NCBI RefSeq assembly: GCF_020524885.1
Contig: NZ_JAIVKJ010000001.1
Span: 1,178,001 to 1,242,000 of the forward strand
Direction: 5' to 3'
From: Microbulbifer elongatus
GTDB taxonomy: Bacteria > Pseudomonadota > Gammaproteobacteria > Pseudomonadales > Cellvibrionaceae
Length of the DNA: 64,000 bases
The position numbers were made by a program, and so were the translations under genes. Position 1 is the stretch's first letter. Every line of letters starts with the position of its first letter. Under the pieces are notes generated by a model. That model did not search any database. It was not told the origin of the DNA and worked only from the letters and a program-made list of their open reading frames with translations. This document shows positions 62,191 to 64,000 of this stretch, one piece after another.

Positions 62191-62235
62191 CCCAGGGAGA
62201 GAAGGTTGTTTAGGCGTAAAAAGTGCGTGGTGTGA

Positions 62236-63702
62236 TTACGATTGAATGCCGCCCATACACAGGTATTTAATTTCCAGATAATCGTCGATTCCGTATCTGG
62301 AACCTTCGCGACCTATGCCGGACTCTTTTACGCCCCCAAATGGTGCGACCTCGGTAGAAATAATGCCCTCATTCACGCCAACAATGCCGTAATCCAAGCC
62401 TTCACTGACTCGCCAGATACGCCCAATATCCCGCGCGTAAAAGTAAGCGGAGAGGCCGTAGGGCGTGTCATTACCCATGGTGATAGCTTCGGCTTCAGTT
62501 TTGAATTTGAACACAGGCGCTACTGGCCCGAAGATTTCTTCCTGATAGATGTCCATTGAAGGATCAACCTCCGTGAGCACGGTGGGCTGATAGAAACAGC
62601 CTCCCTGTGCGGTGGAGCCTTCGCCACCCAGTAACACCTTTGCGCCGGCACTGACAGCCTGGTTGACCAGTGCGCTGACTTTTTCAAACGCTGCGTCATT
62701 GATCAGGGGGCCGATGGTCACGCCTTCATCCGCACCATTACCGACTTCGAGTGCGCTGACTGCAGCCAGGAATTTTTCGATGAAGGCGTCGTACACGGAT
62801 TCCTGGACCAGAATACGATTGGCGCAAACGCAGGTTTGGCCCGCATTGCGAAACTTGGAGGCGATGAGGCCTGCAACCGCGGCATCCAGGTCTGCATCAT
62901 CGAACACAATGAAGGGCGCATTGCCGCCCAGTTCCATGGAGGTTTTTTTCACCGTACCCGCGCACTGTGCCATCAGGGTTTTACCGATTTCGGTCGAGCC
63001 GGTGAAGGTCAGCTTGCGGACAATTTGACTGCCGGTCATCTCGCCGCCAATTTCACGGGCACGATTCCCGGCGACCACACTGAACACGCCCGCAGGTATA
63101 CCGGCTTCCTCTGCCAGCTTTGCCAGTGCCAGTGCGCACAGCGGCGTTTCTGTGGCTGGTTTCAATACGATGGTGCAGCCTGCGGCCAACGCCGGCGCAA
63201 CTTTGCGGGTAATCATGGCAATGGGGAAGTTCCACGGAGTGATCGCGGCGACCACGCCTACCGGCTGCTTCAATGTGACGATACGCTGGCCGGGATTGTT
63301 GGCCGCAATGGTGTCTCCGTAAACCCGGCGTCCCTCTTCGGCAAACCATTCGACAAATGCCGCTCCGTAGGCAACTTCGCCGCGGGATTCCGCCAGCGGC
63401 TTGCCCTGTTCCGCCGTCATCAGTCTGGCCAGGTCTTCCTGGTTATACATGATTAATGTGAACCACCGCTTGAGCAGCGCGGAGCGCTCCTTGGCGACCA
63501 GGCTGGACCACCCCTGCAGCGCGCGGTCTGCGGCTTCGATGGCGCGGCGGGTTTCTGCGGCGCCGGCGTTGGGAAGCTGCGTGATCGGCTGCTTGTTTGC
63601 CGGGTTCAGCACCGGCATGGTGTCACCGCTGTCTGCATCTACCCATTCGCCATTGACATACAGCTGGGTGCGTAGCAGGGAGGGGTTGGATAGCTTCAGC
63701 AT
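62236..63702 (-). CDS. gabD: NAD(P)-dependent succinate-semialdehyde dehydrogenase
   Basis: The ATG at 63702 has GAGG 7 nt upstream and matches the GabD start (MLKLSNPSLLRTQLYVNGEWVDADSG); 488 residues. GabD features include ITPWNFPIAMITRKVAPALAAGCTIVLKPATETP, MELGGNAPFIVFDDADLD, catalytic Cys in FRNAGQTCVCANR, and EVAPFGGVKESGIGREGSRYGIDDYLEIKYLCMG. It converts succinate semialdehyde to succinate and joins 4-aminobutyrate-type routes to the TCA cycle. Such a route could receive the product of the AruHI arginine pathway, 4-guanidinobutyrate to GABA, but the linking genes are not in the window. Confidence 0.92.
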   Translation of the reverse strand: MLKLSNPSLLRTQLYVNGEWVDADSGDTMPVLNPANKQPITQLPNAGAAETRRAIEAADRALQGWSSLVAKERSALLKRWFTLIMYNQEDLARLMTAEQGKPLAESRGEVAYGAAFVEWFAEEGRRVYGDTIAANNPGQRIVTLKQPVGVVAAITPWNFPIAMITRKVAPALAAGCTIVLKPATETPLCALALAKLAEEAGIPAGVFSVVAGNRAREIGGEMTGSQIVRKLTFTGSTEIGKTLMAQCAGTVKKTSMELGGNAPFIVFDDADLDAAVAGLIASKFRNAGQTCVCANRILVQESVYDAFIEKFLAAVSALEVGNGADEGVTIGPLINDAAFEKVSALVNQAVSAGAKVLLGGEGSTAQGGCFYQPTVLTEVDPSMDIYQEEIFGPVAPVFKFKTEAEAITMGNDTPYGLSAYFYARDIGRIWRVSEGLDYGIVGVNEGIISTEVAPFGGVKESGIGREGSRYGIDDYLEIKYLCMGGIQS

Positions 63703-63775
63703 GACGGGCCTCGGTTGCGCTATTTTTTGTATTCGGGGTTGCGAAAATCGGTCTTCAATTGCCACAGCGGAGCGG

Positions 63776-64000
63776 TTATCCGGTCAATTTGACGACAGAT
63801 ACCGGAATGGCGCTTTGCTGGGCCATTCCCGAGTATTTTTCCGGGTTGTCCAGGTTATTGATCAGGCGGTTGGTATTCGCTCCGATTTCACGCACGCGAT
63901 CGTCGCCGGCACCATCTGGTGCTGCGCCCCAGCAATGGGCCATGGAAATTACACCGCGTTTGATATCCGGGCTGCTTTTCACCACGGCCGGAATCTCGCC
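63776..64000 (-). CDS. Molybdopterin oxidoreductase, C-terminal fragment (start outside window)
   Basis: The frame is open from the window edge to a TGA at 63776. The visible 74 residues, GEIPAVVKSSPDIKRGVISMAHCWGAAPD and then GANTNRLINNLDNPEKYSGMAQQSAIPVSVVKLTG, match the C-terminal molybdopterin-dinucleotide binding domain (Molydop_binding) of formate dehydrogenase or nitrate reductase type enzymes: the GxVxxxHxWG and N.L....D.....G motifs. Substrate cannot be judged from this end. It probably precedes gabD in the same direction, with 73 nt between. Confidence 0.75.
   Translation of the reverse strand, partial: GEIPAVVKSSPDIKRGVISMAHCWGAAPDGAGDDRVREIGANTNRLINNLDNPEKYSGMAQQSAIPVSVVKLTG

Overview
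The window reads as a chromosomal segment of a marine, polysaccharide-degrading gammaproteobacterium, probably a Cellvibrionales or Microbulbifer-like organism. This is inferred from the gene families: SusC-free but TonB-receptor-rich carbohydrate loci, secreted sulfatases, GH16, thrombospondin type 3 repeat proteins and an AruHI arginine pathway. No 16S or other taxonomic marker is present.

Region 1 (1-27.2 kb) is a sulfated-galactan type polysaccharide utilisation locus. It holds three formylglycine sulfatases, a GH16 lipoprotein, a 1117-residue TonB receptor, a Tat-exported FAD oxidoreductase coupled to a lipoprotein, an FG-GAP/ASPIC lipoprotein, two secreted right-handed beta-helix proteins and a partial Ca-binding TSP3-repeat protein. 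Two tandem FadR/DgoR-type GntR regulators sit in the middle, beside a Tat-exported molybdenum hydroxylase cluster (MoCo subunit, 2Fe-2S subunit, MocA-like and XdhC-like maturation factors). An inverted repeat AAACAT-N3-ATGTTT, exact or degenerate, precedes most transcription units here. I infer that it is the operator of the GntR pair and that it ties the locus into one regulon.

Region 2 (28-43.7 kb) is an A+T-richer island lying between two near-identical copies of a DUF4442 thioesterase-like gene in the same orientation. It carries an OruR-like AraC regulator, a periplasmic metallo-beta-lactamase-fold hydrolase, a second TonB receptor, two alpha/beta hydrolases, a flavin monooxygenase, two transporters and a membrane-anchored fumarylacetoacetase-fold protein. 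It looks like an uptake and degradation cluster for an unidentified aromatic or polyketide-like molecule.

Region 3 (43.9-51.5 kb) holds arginine transaminase pathway genes aruI-aruH, an NhaC-type antiporter, a small ORF with a strong ribosome binding site and its own terminator, and an unusual locus: tRNA-His(GTG), a 96-residue protein, tRNA-Arg(TCT) starting one base after that protein's stop codon, an HNH endonuclease and a TrmH/SpoU-family 2'-O-methyltransferase. This tRNA-nuclease-methyltransferase locus is my best candidate for an undescribed system.

Region 4 (51.5-64 kb) is a hydrocarbon or acyl-CoA catabolic cluster: OruR-like regulator, PaaG-like crotonase, nitronate monooxygenase, HSL-type esterase, ACAD10-type phosphotransferase, fused rubredoxin-rubredoxin reductase, coniferyl-aldehyde-type dehydrogenase, acyl-CoA dehydrogenase, TetR regulator with two matching operator-like repeats, gabD, and the C-terminus of a molybdopterin oxidoreductase running off the end.
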